Below are positions 8,739 to 15,444 of a DNA stretch of 17,049 nucleotides, in pieces; position 1 is the stretch's first letter, and every line of letters starts with the position of its first letter. The DNA is taken from contig JAITAH010000083.1 of assembly GCA_031284225.1 (NCBI GenBank), positions 1-17,049 on the forward strand, written 5' to 3'. Both the position numbers and the translations under genes were made by a program. The notes beneath the pieces are model-generated. The model was not told where the DNA came from. It searched no databases and saw nothing but the letters and a program-made list of their open reading frames with translations. The stretch comes from Dysgonamonadaceae bacterium. Its GTDB lineage: Bacteria > Bacteroidota > Bacteroidia > Bacteroidales > Azobacteroidaceae.

Positions 8739-9429
8739 GTACTAACGAAATCATCCGGGTTTTGCCTTGGGCGATGGCGTCGGAATATTTACGCAAACTG
8801 TTGTCGGTCAAATCTGTTCGGTCGTGCGTAATGATATCGGAAAGTCCGAAACTGAAACGGAGTTCGGGCGCCACTTTGATAATCGGAAAATAAAAATCGC
8901 AACCTAATCCGATGGTTAATCCGTAATCCAGCGGCTTCAAGTAAACGGCTTCATCGGTTTTTCTTCCCAAATCCAGGGCGGCGTAAGCTCCCGCAATCAC
9001 GTAAGGGCGATAATTATTCAAGCGGACGGAACGGATTTTCACATCCAACGGCGTCATCAGATAATTGGAACGGACCACCGTTCGATACGATTGCCGGCTG
9101 TCCTGCTCTATAAATTGAAAATTTTTGTCGCCGAAATGCAGCATCGGACTGAACCGCAAATTCATATACGGATTTAAATACAAATCGGCCAACAATCCGG
9201 CGCTGAATCCGGGGGAATAATCGGGAATGGTTGCAAACCAGGCTTCGCCCGTTTCTGTCGGAATACCGGCATTCGCGAGCAGGATATCCTGAAAGTTCAT
9301 TCCGATGGAAATCCCGAAATGATACAATTTATAATCGCCGTACGGTTGATTCTGCACCTTTTGCTTTTGGGCGAAAAGCGGGCAACCAAGCAGCAAACCA
9401 ATAAACAATATGGAAATTTTCCCTTTCAT
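8725..9429 (-). CDS. porT: PorT-family outer membrane beta-barrel protein
   Basis: The 234-residue product has a signal peptide (about 1-20, LLLGCPLFAQ) followed by an eight-stranded-barrel pattern (alternating hydrophobics, aromatic-rich) and ends LVLNFE. The wording FGISIGMNF, SPGFSAGLLADLYLNPYMNLRFSPMLHFG, YRPYVIAGAYAALDLGRK and KPLDYGLTIGLGCDFYFPIIKVAPELRFSFG closely resembles PorT/SprT of the type IX secretion and gliding machinery as I recall it. PorT itself is an outer membrane protein needed for secretion of T9SS cargo. PorT-like barrels also occur in Bacteroidales without a full T9SS, so the role here is uncertain. No other T9SS gene is in view. It converges on and overlaps cdsA. No clear -7 element was found upstream. 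Confidence 0.8.
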   Translation of the reverse strand: MKGKISILFIGLLLGCPLFAQKQKVQNQPYGDYKLYHFGISIGMNFQDILLANAGIPTETGEAWFATIPDYSPGFSAGLLADLYLNPYMNLRFSPMLHFGDKNFQFIEQDSRQSYRTVVRSNYLMTPLDVKIRSVRLNNYRPYVIAGAYAALDLGRKTDEAVYLKPLDYGLTIGLGCDFYFPIIKVAPELRFSFGLSDIITHDRTDLTDNSLRKYSDAIAQGKTRMISLVLNFE

Positions 9430-9463
9430 ATTTAATATTAACGTGAAAAATGATAAAAGATTA

Positions 9464-9493
9464 TTTGTTTTTCCAATTTATTTGTTACCTTTG
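9464..9493 (+). promoter_or_regulatory. Bacteroidetes-type promoter for the RRM protein gene
   Basis: TTTG at 9464-9467 and TACCTTTG at 9486-9493 are separated by 18 bases, slightly short of the usual 19-21. The -7 element matches TAnnTTTG exactly. This places transcription start near 9500 and leaves a leader of about 130 bases before the ATG at 9630. Confidence 0.65.
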
Positions 9494-9499
9494 TGCCGA

Positions 9500-9629
9500 C
9501 ATTTGAGTTTGTTACGACAGCTTTATGGCTTTTTGCGAATTTCCATTCGTTTACAGAACTAAACCTGCGATAATCCTCTCAATTGATTTATTATCCATTT
9601 TTATTTATTTTTTTATTTATTTTTAGAAA
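9500..9629 (+). promoter_or_regulatory. long 5' leader with U-rich tract upstream of RRM gene
   Basis: The inferred leader carries a small hairpin (CGAAT 9536-9540, loop TTCC, ATTCG 9545-9549). It ends in a U-rich stretch at about 9597-9625 in which TTTTATTTATT is nearly repeated, directly before the start codon and with no Shine-Dalgarno. Long leaders of RNA-binding or cold-shock protein genes often mediate autoregulation; that role here is inference. Confidence 0.4.
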
Positions 9630-9959
9630 ATGAACATTTTCATTGCAGGTTTGAGTTTCAAAGTAAACGACGCCGATTTAACAAATTTATTTGAGGAGTA
9701 CGGAACTATTCGTTCAGCCAGAGTGATCACAGACCGTCAAACGGGAAAATCCAAAGGATATGGATTTGTCGAAATCGACGATGAAGAAGCGGCTAATCAA
9801 GCGATTGCCGAACTGAATGGCGCTGAGTATGACGGACGTACCCTTTCGGTCTCCGAAGCTCGCGCGAAAGAAGAACGCCCGCGTCGCGAATTTCGCGGCG
9901 GCGGCAACCGCGGAGGCGGTGGTTACGGTGGCGGAGGATACAATCGTAATCGATATTGA
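9630..9959 (+). CDS. single-RRM glycine-rich RNA-binding protein
   Basis: The 109-residue protein has one RNA recognition motif: RNP2 NIFIAGLSF (2-10) and RNP1 KGYGFVEI (42-49), within a complete beta-alpha-beta-beta-alpha-beta fold ending near residue 80. An Arg/Gly-rich tail follows (RREFRGGGNRGGGGYGGGGYNRNRY). It binds single-stranded RNA and is cytoplasmic. Bacteroidetes carry such proteins (RbpA/RbpB-like) in place of, or alongside, Hfq-type global RNA regulators, and the cyanobacterial Rbp proteins have the same layout. It is monocistronic, with its own promoter, a long U-rich leader and a strong terminator. This suggests high and separately regulated expression. Confidence 0.93.
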   Translation: MNIFIAGLSFKVNDADLTNLFEEYGTIRSARVITDRQTGKSKGYGFVEIDDEEAANQAIAELNGAEYDGRTLSVSEARAKEERPRREFRGGGNRGGGGYGGGGYNRNRY

Positions 9960-9970
9960 TTGACTATTGT

Positions 9971-10005
9971 AAATGGCGGGCGTTCGACCCGCCATTTTTT
10001 TTTTT
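9971..10005 (+). terminator. strong intrinsic terminator of the RRM gene
   Basis: AAATGGCGGG (9971-9980), loop CGTTCGA, then CCCGCCATTT (9988-9997) form a perfect 10-bp stem. It runs into an unbroken T tract through 10005. It lies 11 bases after the stop codon. The convergent leuS fragment ends at 10005, so the hairpin can also form at the 3' end of its transcript, though with only a short U run on that strand. Confidence 0.92.
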
Positions 10006-11180
10006 CAGATAACGACGTTCACAATTTTGTTGGGCACTACGATAACCTTTCGGGGCGGTTTACCTTCCGTCCATTTTTTTGAATTTTCGTTGGTCAAAAC
10101 GGCTTTTTCCACTTCTTCAGACGAGGCGCCGGCGGGAAACTCCATAGAAAAACGGGCTTTCCCATTGAACGATACGGTATATTTTACCGTATTTTCTTTC
10201 AGATATTCCTCGTTGTAATCCGGAAAATGAGCGTCGCACACCGTGGTTTCGTTGCCCAGCCGGCGCCATAATTCTTCGGCGATATGCGGGGCAAAGGGCG
10301 CCAACACAACAACCAAATCGCTCAAAACGGCTCGTTTATTGCAATTCAACGCAGTCAGTTCGTTCACGCAAATCATGAAAGCGGCTACCGAAGTGTTGAA
10401 CGAGAAGTTTTCAATATCCCAACTTACTTTTTTGATCAGTTTATGAATGGATTTCAGTTCGTCGGCTGCCGGCGGTTCGTCGGAAACCGAAAACGTATCG
10501 TCTTTGAAAAACAGGTTCCATAACTTGCGCAGGAAACGGGAAACGCCGTCGATGCCGTTCGTATCCCAGGGTTTGGACTGTTCGACAGGCCCCAGAAACA
10601 TCTCGTACAGTCGGAGCGTATCCGCCCCGAATTTTTCGACAATATCGTCGGGATTAACCACATTGAACATGGATTTGGACATTTTTTCGACAGCCCAGCC
10701 GCAGAAATATTTTCCGTCTTCAAGAATAAAATCGGCCGTTTGGTATTCGGGGTTCCAGTTCCGGAATTTTTCAATATCCAAAATATCGTTAGACACGATG
10801 TTCACGTCCACATGAATGGGCGTTACATCGTAAGACTCTTTCAAACCGGCAGACACGAAGACGTTGGTGTTTTTGATGCGATACACAAAGTTGCTACGTC
10901 CCTGAATCATCCCCTGGTTGATTAGTTTTTGGAAAGGTTCCTCATCGGCAATCAGTCCCAAGTCGAACAGGAATTTATTCCAGAAGCGGCTGTAAATCAA
11001 GTGTCCCGTAGCGTGTTCCGTTCCGCCGACGTATAAATCGACGTTGCGCCAATAGGCGTTGGCGGCTTTGGACGCCAGCGCCTGATCGTTGTGCGGATCT
11101 TCGTAACGCAAGTAATAAGCCGACGAGCCGGCAAAGCCGGGCATCGTGGCCAGTTCTAAGGGATATTTTTTATTTTCCAT
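10005..11180 (-). CDS. leuS: leucyl-tRNA synthetase, C-terminal part only (N-terminally truncated or split)
   Basis: The 391 residues match the last two fifths of a Bacteroidales LeuRS, which is normally ~920-950 residues. It starts [21 protein letters not shown], the middle of the normal protein. It then runs through [21 protein letters not shown] (166-170), the anticodon-binding helical domain and the C-terminal domain ending [14 protein letters not shown]. Missing are the N-terminal Rossmann half with the HIGH motif, the zinc module and the CP1 editing domain. Upstream on this strand there is no LeuRS-like sequence in any frame, and an in-frame TGA lies four codons before the ATG (11190-11192). 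A Bacteroidetes -7 element sits ~21 bases before the ATG. The frame is undamaged. The fragment alone cannot aminoacylate. It is either a pseudogene/deletion, one half of a split enzyme, or an assembly join. Confidence 0.9.
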   Translation of the reverse strand: MENKKYPLELATMPGFAGSSAYYLRYEDPHNDQALASKAANAYWRNVDLYVGGTEHATGHLIYSRFWNKFLFDLGLIADEEPFQKLINQGMIQGRSNFVYRIKNTNVFVSAGLKESYDVTPIHVDVNIVSNDILDIEKFRNWNPEYQTADFILEDGKYFCGWAVEKMSKSMFNVVNPDDIVEKFGADTLRLYEMFLGPVEQSKPWDTNGIDGVSRFLRKLWNLFFKDDTFSVSDEPPAADELKSIHKLIKKVSWDIENFSFNTSVAAFMICVNELTALNCNKRAVLSDLVVVLAPFAPHIAEELWRRLGNETTVCDAHFPDYNEEYLKENTVKYTVSFNGKARFSMEFPAGASSEEVEKAVLTNENSKKWTEGKPPRKVIVVPNKIVNVVI

Positions 11181-11201
11181 CTTTTTCGTTCATTTCGAGC
11201 G

Positions 11202-11209
11202 CAAATATA
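11202..11209 (-). promoter_or_regulatory. -7 element before the leuS fragment
   Basis: On the minus strand 11209-11202 reads TATATTTG, an exact match to TAnnTTTG, about 21 bases before the start codon at 11180. The region at the -33 distance (around 11229-11234) reads TGTG/TGGG, a weak match. It would give a very short leader. Confidence 0.5.
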
Positions 11210-11530
11210 GCTGATTTTTTTCACATTACCCACAGACGAATAAAAATGGGAAAATAACGAAGCATGGCAATCCGTACCCCCCATGATTACGCTTTCAAAC
11301 TTGTCATAAGAATACCGGATAGCATCAGGGCGACGCACCTTTGTTAATAACTGTTTGTTTAATTACTCGCGTTTCAGATTCTTTCATGGAAAGACCGAAA
11401 CGGGAATTTTTATGCGGCTGAAGCGCCTCAAAAATTAAAGACGGCAGCCGGATCGGCCTACCGGAAACAGAATATCCTTCCAATTAAACACATAGAAAAA
11501 TGTAAATTATTGTAAAAAAATGATGAGGTT
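11210..11530. other. intergenic region between leuS fragment and fimbrial locus
   Basis: No gene is supported here. I looked for leftover LeuRS N-terminal sequence on the minus strand and found none; a 60-codon minus-strand frame (11338 down to 11156) has no recognisable content. The right part (from about 11480) becomes strongly AT-rich towards the fimbrial promoter. No transposase or clear terminal repeats are seen that would explain loss of the leuS 5' half. Confidence 0.5.
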
Positions 11531-11562
11531 GTTGCATGAATAATAAAAAATAACTATATTTG
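11531..11562 (+). promoter_or_regulatory. Bacteroidetes-type promoter of the fimbrial locus
   Basis: GTTG at 11531-11534, a 20-base spacer, then TATATTTG at 11555-11562. The -7 element is an exact TAnnTTTG match and the spacing is ideal. The start codon of the small protein is at 11628, giving a leader of about 60 very AT-rich bases. No flanking inverted repeats that would mark an invertible promoter were found. Confidence 0.8.
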
Positions 11563-11627
11563 CGACATAAAATTAAAAAGATATATAAATATAAAATTAT
11601 TAAATATCATAAAAAACAGAATTAAAG

Positions 11628-11807
11628 ATGAAAAAACATTATGTTATCCCTGTTGTAGCAATTCATCGGGTAAAAATGGAAATGAATATTGCAGATACGA
11701 TGTTGTCTGCGAGAGTAGTAAGTTCGACGCCGTGGGGCGAGGAGGAGATTCTCGGCGACGCTCCGAACAATACCGAAGGGGGCGATGTGTTCGTAGCATG
11801 GAAATAA
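11628..11807 (+). CDS. 59-residue small protein preceding fimbrillin gene
   Basis: ATG at 11628 opens a 59-codon frame ending TAA at 11805-11807. The product begins MKKHYVIPVVAIHRVKMEMN and ends in an acidic/glycine region (TPWGEEEILGDAPNNTEGGD, then VFVAWK). It fits a loose pattern of small Bacteroidales proteins starting MKK-Y-x-x-P, with a short helix, a Ser/Gly segment and a Trp near the end, which I recall being placed next to surface-protein and fimbrillin genes. Their function is not known to me. There is no signal peptide with a real hydrophobic core and no Cys. It lies right behind a near-ideal promoter and 49 bases before the fimbrillin-like gene, so it is probably the first gene of that transcript. 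Confidence 0.65.
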   Translation: MKKHYVIPVVAIHRVKMEMNIADTMLSARVVSSTPWGEEEILGDAPNNTEGGDVFVAWK

Positions 11808-11856
11808 GCAGCCGGGCTGGGCAAGAACAGATAAAAAATTAAAATGAAATAAACTA

Positions 11857-13728
11857 ATGAAATCAGGAAATTATATGTTAAAAAATTATACATTATGGAT
11901 GCTGATCGGTGGTCTGACGCTGTGTTTCACTTCGTGCGACGATCGGGAAAACGTATCCGGAAGGGAAGCTGAAATCCAATTCTTGATCAACGGCAGGGTT
12001 GCTTGGGGATCAGAAACGACGATGCGCAACGCCTCGGACAAGGCGCGGACAGTAGAAACGCAGATCGTGCCGATGGACAACAACTGGACATTGGAAGTGA
12101 ACTTAGTGGAAGATCCCGCGCCGCCCACCCGTGCGGGGGATGACCTCTTAATCGATGGAGCAAAAGTCCGTGTAATTGTTCATTCGGGTAGTACTATTGC
12201 TGGCGAAGCCGACTATACTTATTCTTCGGGCAAGTTAGTATTGGATGGTACCGGAGTAACATTGACAGACGGAGACTACGCTTTTAAAGCCTATTCTTAT
12301 AATCTTCAGACACTGCCAACCTCTACCTCGACGTCAACCATAGCCGTTAGTCCTTACGTTGACGGAACCGTTACAAACGATTTGCTTTGGGGATCCTCCC
12401 CGTTAGTTGTTCCAATAAGCGGATCGGGAGACAACTCGGTCGCTCTTTCATTGGACCATAAGTTTAGCCGGATGAGATATTCTGTAACTACACCCCCCAA
12501 TGTGACCGCAAATATTGCCGTATCGCTTATCAACAATTATTCAGCTAATCTGGCGAAGGTAGCCGGGACGCTTGCTAAGGATATTTCCATTCCACAACCG
12601 CTTGTTAAGGTTGATGTGGGTACGACGGGTACGACGGATGACGACGCTTTTCGCATTGTCTATACATCCGAGGAAAAACCGATAATTAAGATAACCGGTA
12701 GCGTTACAGGTCCCTTGGGCGATGTAGTAACTTTTACAAATGACCGATACGTAACGTTCAACAAGGAGTTGGAGGCCGGCGGAACGTACACCTTGCAGAT
12801 TAATTTTAAACAGGGACTGACTTGGGCGGGTTCGAATATTTACTGGGTGGAAGACGACGACCCGGATACACCCGATATAGAAGGTTATTTAACGTTTGCC
12901 GCTCCCGGTACTACGGATAAACAGTTTTACCAAGGGGTGTTTTTTCGTTGGGGATCGCTGGTTGGGATTTCGCCTGTGGCATCTACCAGTGGTGATGTTA
13001 ATTTCTCCCCCACTGTCGATCCTATTTACGTACCTATCGATGATAACGATCCGAGCTCGATTAAATGGGTAAGAACGACTGTTACCAATGCCTGGCAGGC
13101 TTATGGCTGGACTGATGCTCCGAATAGTACGCCTTCTACTCCATACGCATTCGACTCTATTCCTCATGTTTACAATGTTAGCGTAAATGATCCTACCACC
13201 AATTACCTTGCTTCCAGCGGAGTTCACGATCCGGCACACTATAAAGGGGATATCTGTAAATACCTTAGCGGTCAGCCCCATACTCCTATGGGTGTTTGGG
13301 TGATGCCCACGTTTAATGATTTTTTTCTAAACATTAAACAGAGTGATAAGACGGACTGGAACGTAACTCCGACGAGTTCTCCCTATTGGCGTCGAGTACC
13401 GCAATCAGGGGGTTTTACACATGATTATTACGGAGTAGAAACTTTTGGTTATCCCTTTGGGACCTACGAAAATTGGGATTGGGGCATGTCTTACAGTGGT
13501 GTTACAATCTTCCCCGCGTCGGGTGCTCGTCTCCCCCACAATGGGAACTTGTCTAGTTCGAATTACGGCGACTACTGGTGTAGTAGCGCCATGAGGATTA
13601 ATGCTGTCTACTGGTATGATACGGCGACGGATACGAACTTTCTGGCGTTTGACGGATATGGCCTCTATCCGAGTAATCCCTCTCTTCCGGGGTATGGGCA
13701 ATCGGTTCGCTGTTTGCTTCAAGAGTAA
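11857..13728 (+). CDS. fimbrillin-like surface lipoprotein with C-terminal adhesin-type domain
   Basis: The 623-residue protein has a lipoprotein signal with lipobox FTSC (Cys27 from this start). A second ATG at codon 7 (MLKNYTLW) gives a more usual signal-peptide length and has AGGA just upstream, so it may be the true start. Residues ~30-330 resemble the beta-sandwich fimbrillin (Mfa-like/FimA) fold: V.AYSYN after a DG.YAFKAY motif, a DHKFSRMRYSVT segment, then LEAGGTYTLQINFKQGLTW. Residues ~340-623 form a Trp/Tyr-rich globular domain closing with YWCSSAMR ... GQSVRCLLQE. This recalls the Fibrobacter-succinogenes-major-domain/lectin-like tip domains, and its two Cys may form a disulfide. 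Lipidation, outer membrane export and strand-exchange polymerisation are the family's known route. No partner fimbrial genes other than the small protein are nearby. Confidence 0.82.
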   Translation: MKSGNYMLKNYTLWMLIGGLTLCFTSCDDRENVSGREAEIQFLINGRVAWGSETTMRNASDKARTVETQIVPMDNNWTLEVNLVEDPAPPTRAGDDLLIDGAKVRVIVHSGSTIAGEADYTYSSGKLVLDGTGVTLTDGDYAFKAYSYNLQTLPTSTSTSTIAVSPYVDGTVTNDLLWGSSPLVVPISGSGDNSVALSLDHKFSRMRYSVTTPPNVTANIAVSLINNYSANLAKVAGTLAKDISIPQPLVKVDVGTTGTTDDDAFRIVYTSEEKPIIKITGSVTGPLGDVVTFTNDRYVTFNKELEAGGTYTLQINFKQGLTWAGSNIYWVEDDDPDTPDIEGYLTFAAPGTTDKQFYQGVFFRWGSLVGISPVASTSGDVNFSPTVDPIYVPIDDNDPSSIKWVRTTVTNAWQAYGWTDAPNSTPSTPYAFDSIPHVYNVSVNDPTTNYLASSGVHDPAHYKGDICKYLSGQPHTPMGVWVMPTFNDFFLNIKQSDKTDWNVTPTSSPYWRRVPQSGGFTHDYYGVETFGYPFGTYENWDWGMSYSGVTIFPASGARLPHNGNLSSSNYGDYWCSSAMRINAVYWYDTATDTNFLAFDGYGLYPSNPSLPGYGQSVRCLLQE

Positions 13729-13807
13729 GAGCGCCGCTTATATTTACCTGCTCACGGCGGTGTTTGACTAAGGTATATTGACGGTAAATTGATTTTTTAT
13801 CAAAACC

Positions 13808-13835
13808 CTCAGGGTGCGGCCTGCCGCACCTTGGG
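13808..13835. terminator. hairpin downstream of the fimbrillin gene
   Basis: GGTGCGG (13813-13819), loop CCTG, then CCGCACC (13824-13830) form a perfect 7-bp GC-rich stem, extendable to 12 bp (13808-13835) with two G-U pairs. It lies 80 bases after the fimbrillin stop and just before the sigma-factor promoter. No T-run follows on the plus strand, so it is not a textbook intrinsic terminator. It may still protect or end the fimbrial mRNA. Confidence 0.4.
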
Positions 13836-13844
13836 CCGATGGCA

Positions 13845-13876
13845 GTTGCATAATTCGTTTCGAAGCCGTATATTTG
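13845..13876 (+). promoter_or_regulatory. Bacteroidetes-type promoter of the ECF sigma operon
   Basis: GTTG at 13845-13848, 20 bases, then TATATTTG at 13869-13876. The -7 element is exact and spacing ideal; the start codon follows 18 bases later, giving a very short leader. The match is to the housekeeping sigma consensus, so no evidence of autoregulation by the encoded ECF factor was found. Confidence 0.8.
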
Positions 13877-13894
13877 CTACTTATTTGAATATCA

Positions 13895-14449
13895 ATGGTC
13901 ATATACAACGAAGAAGAAGTTCTGAACGGTTTGCGGAGCGACGACCCGACGGCTCAGCGGAAAGCCTTTGAACAAATTGTCCGCTATTACGGCGAAAAAC
14001 TGTACTGGCAAATCCGGAAAATGGTTCTGTCGCACGAAGACGCTAACGATCTGCTGCAAAATACGTTTATTAAATCCTGGATGAGTATCGACTTGTTCCG
14101 CGGCGACGCTAAATTATCGACCTGGCTGTACAAAATCGCTATCAACGAGAGTATTACTTTCCTGAATAAACAACGCGCTCATACGCATATTTCGATGGAC
14201 GACAACGATGTTTATCTGACCGACAAATTGGAATCGGACGACTATTTCGACGGCGACGCCGCTCAACTGAAACTGCAAAAAGCTATTCTGACTTTGCCCG
14301 AAAAGCAACGCTTGGTCTTCACGATGCGCTATTTCGATGAAATGCCCTACGAAGAAATGTCGAAAATTTTAGACACTTCGGTCGGCGCTTTAAAGGCTTC
14401 CTATCATCACGCTTCTAAAAAAGTGGAAGATTTTTTGAACGACCATTAA
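13895..14449 (+). CDS. RNA polymerase sigma-70 factor, ECF subfamily
   Basis: The 184-residue protein has only regions 2 and 4, as ECF factors do. Region 2 (about 22-92) includes the core-binding and -10 recognition wording HEDANDLLQNTFIKSW...F.GDAKLSTWLYKIAINESITFLN. After an acidic linker (DDNDVYLTDKLESDD), region 4 (about 125-178) has LPEKQRLVFTMRYFDEMPYEEMSKILDTSVGALKASYHHASKK, the helix-turn-helix that reads the -35. Such factors are normally held by an anti-sigma factor encoded next to them; a single-pass membrane protein of fitting layout begins 56 bases downstream. Target genes cannot be told from here. The start is supported by the promoter 18 bases upstream. Confidence 0.95.
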   Translation: MVIYNEEEVLNGLRSDDPTAQRKAFEQIVRYYGEKLYWQIRKMVLSHEDANDLLQNTFIKSWMSIDLFRGDAKLSTWLYKIAINESITFLNKQRAHTHISMDDNDVYLTDKLESDDYFDGDAAQLKLQKAILTLPEKQRLVFTMRYFDEMPYEEMSKILDTSVGALKASYHHASKKVEDFLNDH

Positions 14450-14505
14450 ACTTTTTTTATTTACATACGTCTTACTATTGTTTGCGAACAAAAGAATAAT
14501 ACAAT

Positions 14506-14874
14506 ATGAGTAACAAAGTCAATCCCCTGAAAGAAATCGGAAATAAAAACCCGTTCCAAGTACCGGAAGGCTATTTCGAACGGCTGAGCGATCGTATTCT
14601 GTCGCAATTACCGGAACGAATCGTCGAATCGCCCCAACCGCCGAGCCTCTGGCAACGGGTGCAACCCTGGGTCTATATGGCCGCTATGTTCTGCGGCATT
14701 GCCCTGATGGTCAATTTATTTACTCGAACGCCCCATCAACCGGACGCCTCCGGACTGAATCTGACTTCGTCGGCCGATATTGAAGCGTTTTATCAATATT
14801 ACGAAGAACAGCTAACCAATAATGTGTATAATGAAGCAATATATGTAAATTTGGAACAAACATTAAATTTTTAA
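14506..14874 (+). CDS. probable single-pass membrane anti-sigma factor
   Basis: The 122-residue protein has a cytoplasmic N-terminal part with NPFQVPEGYFERLSDRILSQ (15-34), a motif I recall from small proteins following ECF sigma genes in Bacteroidetes. One membrane helix follows (about 55-72, WVYMAAMFCGIALMVNLF), then a ~48-residue periplasmic tail rich in acidic and aromatic residues. The position directly after an ECF sigma gene and before a secreted Spy-like protein, plus an N-in/C-out layout, fits an anti-sigma factor that releases the sigma factor on a periplasmic cue. It lacks the zinc-binding HxxxCxxC motif of ZAS-type anti-sigma factors. The role is inferred from context and layout, not from a firm domain match. 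Confidence 0.7.
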   Translation: MSNKVNPLKEIGNKNPFQVPEGYFERLSDRILSQLPERIVESPQPPSLWQRVQPWVYMAAMFCGIALMVNLFTRTPHQPDASGLNLTSSADIEAFYQYYEEQLTNNVYNEAIYVNLEQTLNF

Positions 14875-14878
14875 ACCC

Positions 14879-15424
14879 ATGAGAAAAAGTGTATTAATTG
14901 TAATAATGATTGCCTTTATAGGCAATTGGAACGGCGCTTTTGCCCAGCAACGCCCATCGAATGGAGACCGGAATGCACGGTTCGAAGCGTTCAAAGCGGC
15001 ACGGGAAGATTTTATTTCGAAAGCCATGAAATTGACGGACGACGAAAAGAAGGCTTTTTGGCCTCTGTGCAACGAACTGCAAATGAAGAAATTTGAATTG
15101 AATAAACCCTTGCGCGACGAAATGCGGAAAATCAATCAGGCGCAAAGAAACAATCAACCCGTTTCGGAAGCCGATTATAAAAAGACGCTGGACTTGGGCA
15201 GCCGCATAAAAATACAGGAAGCGCAACTGGAACAGGAATATATCGTCAAATTCCTTCAGATAATCCCGGCAGAAAAAGTATTTCTGTATCGGCAAAGCGA
15301 ACAAGCTTACGGCGAAAAAATGATACAGGATCGAGCCGAACGCGCCCAACGAGCCGAACGCGCCCAGCGACAGGCTGAAAAAGCCCGGCAAAGGGAGTTG
15401 ACGCAGGCGCAAAAAATCAGATGA
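14879..15424 (+). CDS. Spy/CpxP-like periplasmic helical protein (possible sensor/chaperone)
   Basis: The 181-residue protein has a signal peptide (1-22, NGAFA|QQ). The mature part is almost wholly charged helix: a LTDDEKKAFWPLCNELQ stretch (52-68) and a second PAEKVFLYRQSEQAY stretch (130-144) correspond to the paired LTxxQ-like repeats of Spy/CpxP/CnrX-type proteins. The last 30 residues are a basic Arg/Ala/Gln/Glu helix with an exact tandem repeat of RAERAQ, from two near-identical 18-bp units at 15332-15367. It begins 4 bases after the putative anti-sigma gene. In CnrYXH-type systems a protein of this fold senses stress in the periplasm and controls the anti-sigma factor. That role is inferred; plain chaperone function is also possible. 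A single Cys (C64) is present. Confidence 0.75.
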   Translation: MRKSVLIVIMIAFIGNWNGAFAQQRPSNGDRNARFEAFKAAREDFISKAMKLTDDEKKAFWPLCNELQMKKFELNKPLRDEMRKINQAQRNNQPVSEADYKKTLDLGSRIKIQEAQLEQEYIVKFLQIIPAEKVFLYRQSEQAYGEKMIQDRAERAQRAERAQRQAEKARQRELTQAQKIR

Positions 15425-15444
15425 AAAGCGGAATAGCAACAGCA

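Noticed and set aside
11156..11338. 60-codon minus-strand frame upstream of the leuS fragment as a possible LeuRS remnant
   Set aside because: Its sequence shows no resemblance to the missing LeuRS region (no CP1, zinc or HIGH-type motifs) and it is in a different frame from leuS.
11480..11627. Invertible fimbrial promoter
   Set aside because: Bacteroides surface-protein promoters are often flanked by inverted repeats and a recombinase gene; no inverted repeat flanking the promoter and no recombinase was found here.
11809..11819. CAGCC-G-GGCTG palindrome between the small protein and fimbrillin genes as an attenuator
   Set aside because: With one central base it cannot form a stable hairpin, and no alternative pairing or T-run is evident.
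12488..12500. Six-base C run in the fimbrillin gene as a phase-variation tract
   Set aside because: Six bases is too short for frequent slippage and the reading frame is intact; a similar run near 11275 is non-coding.
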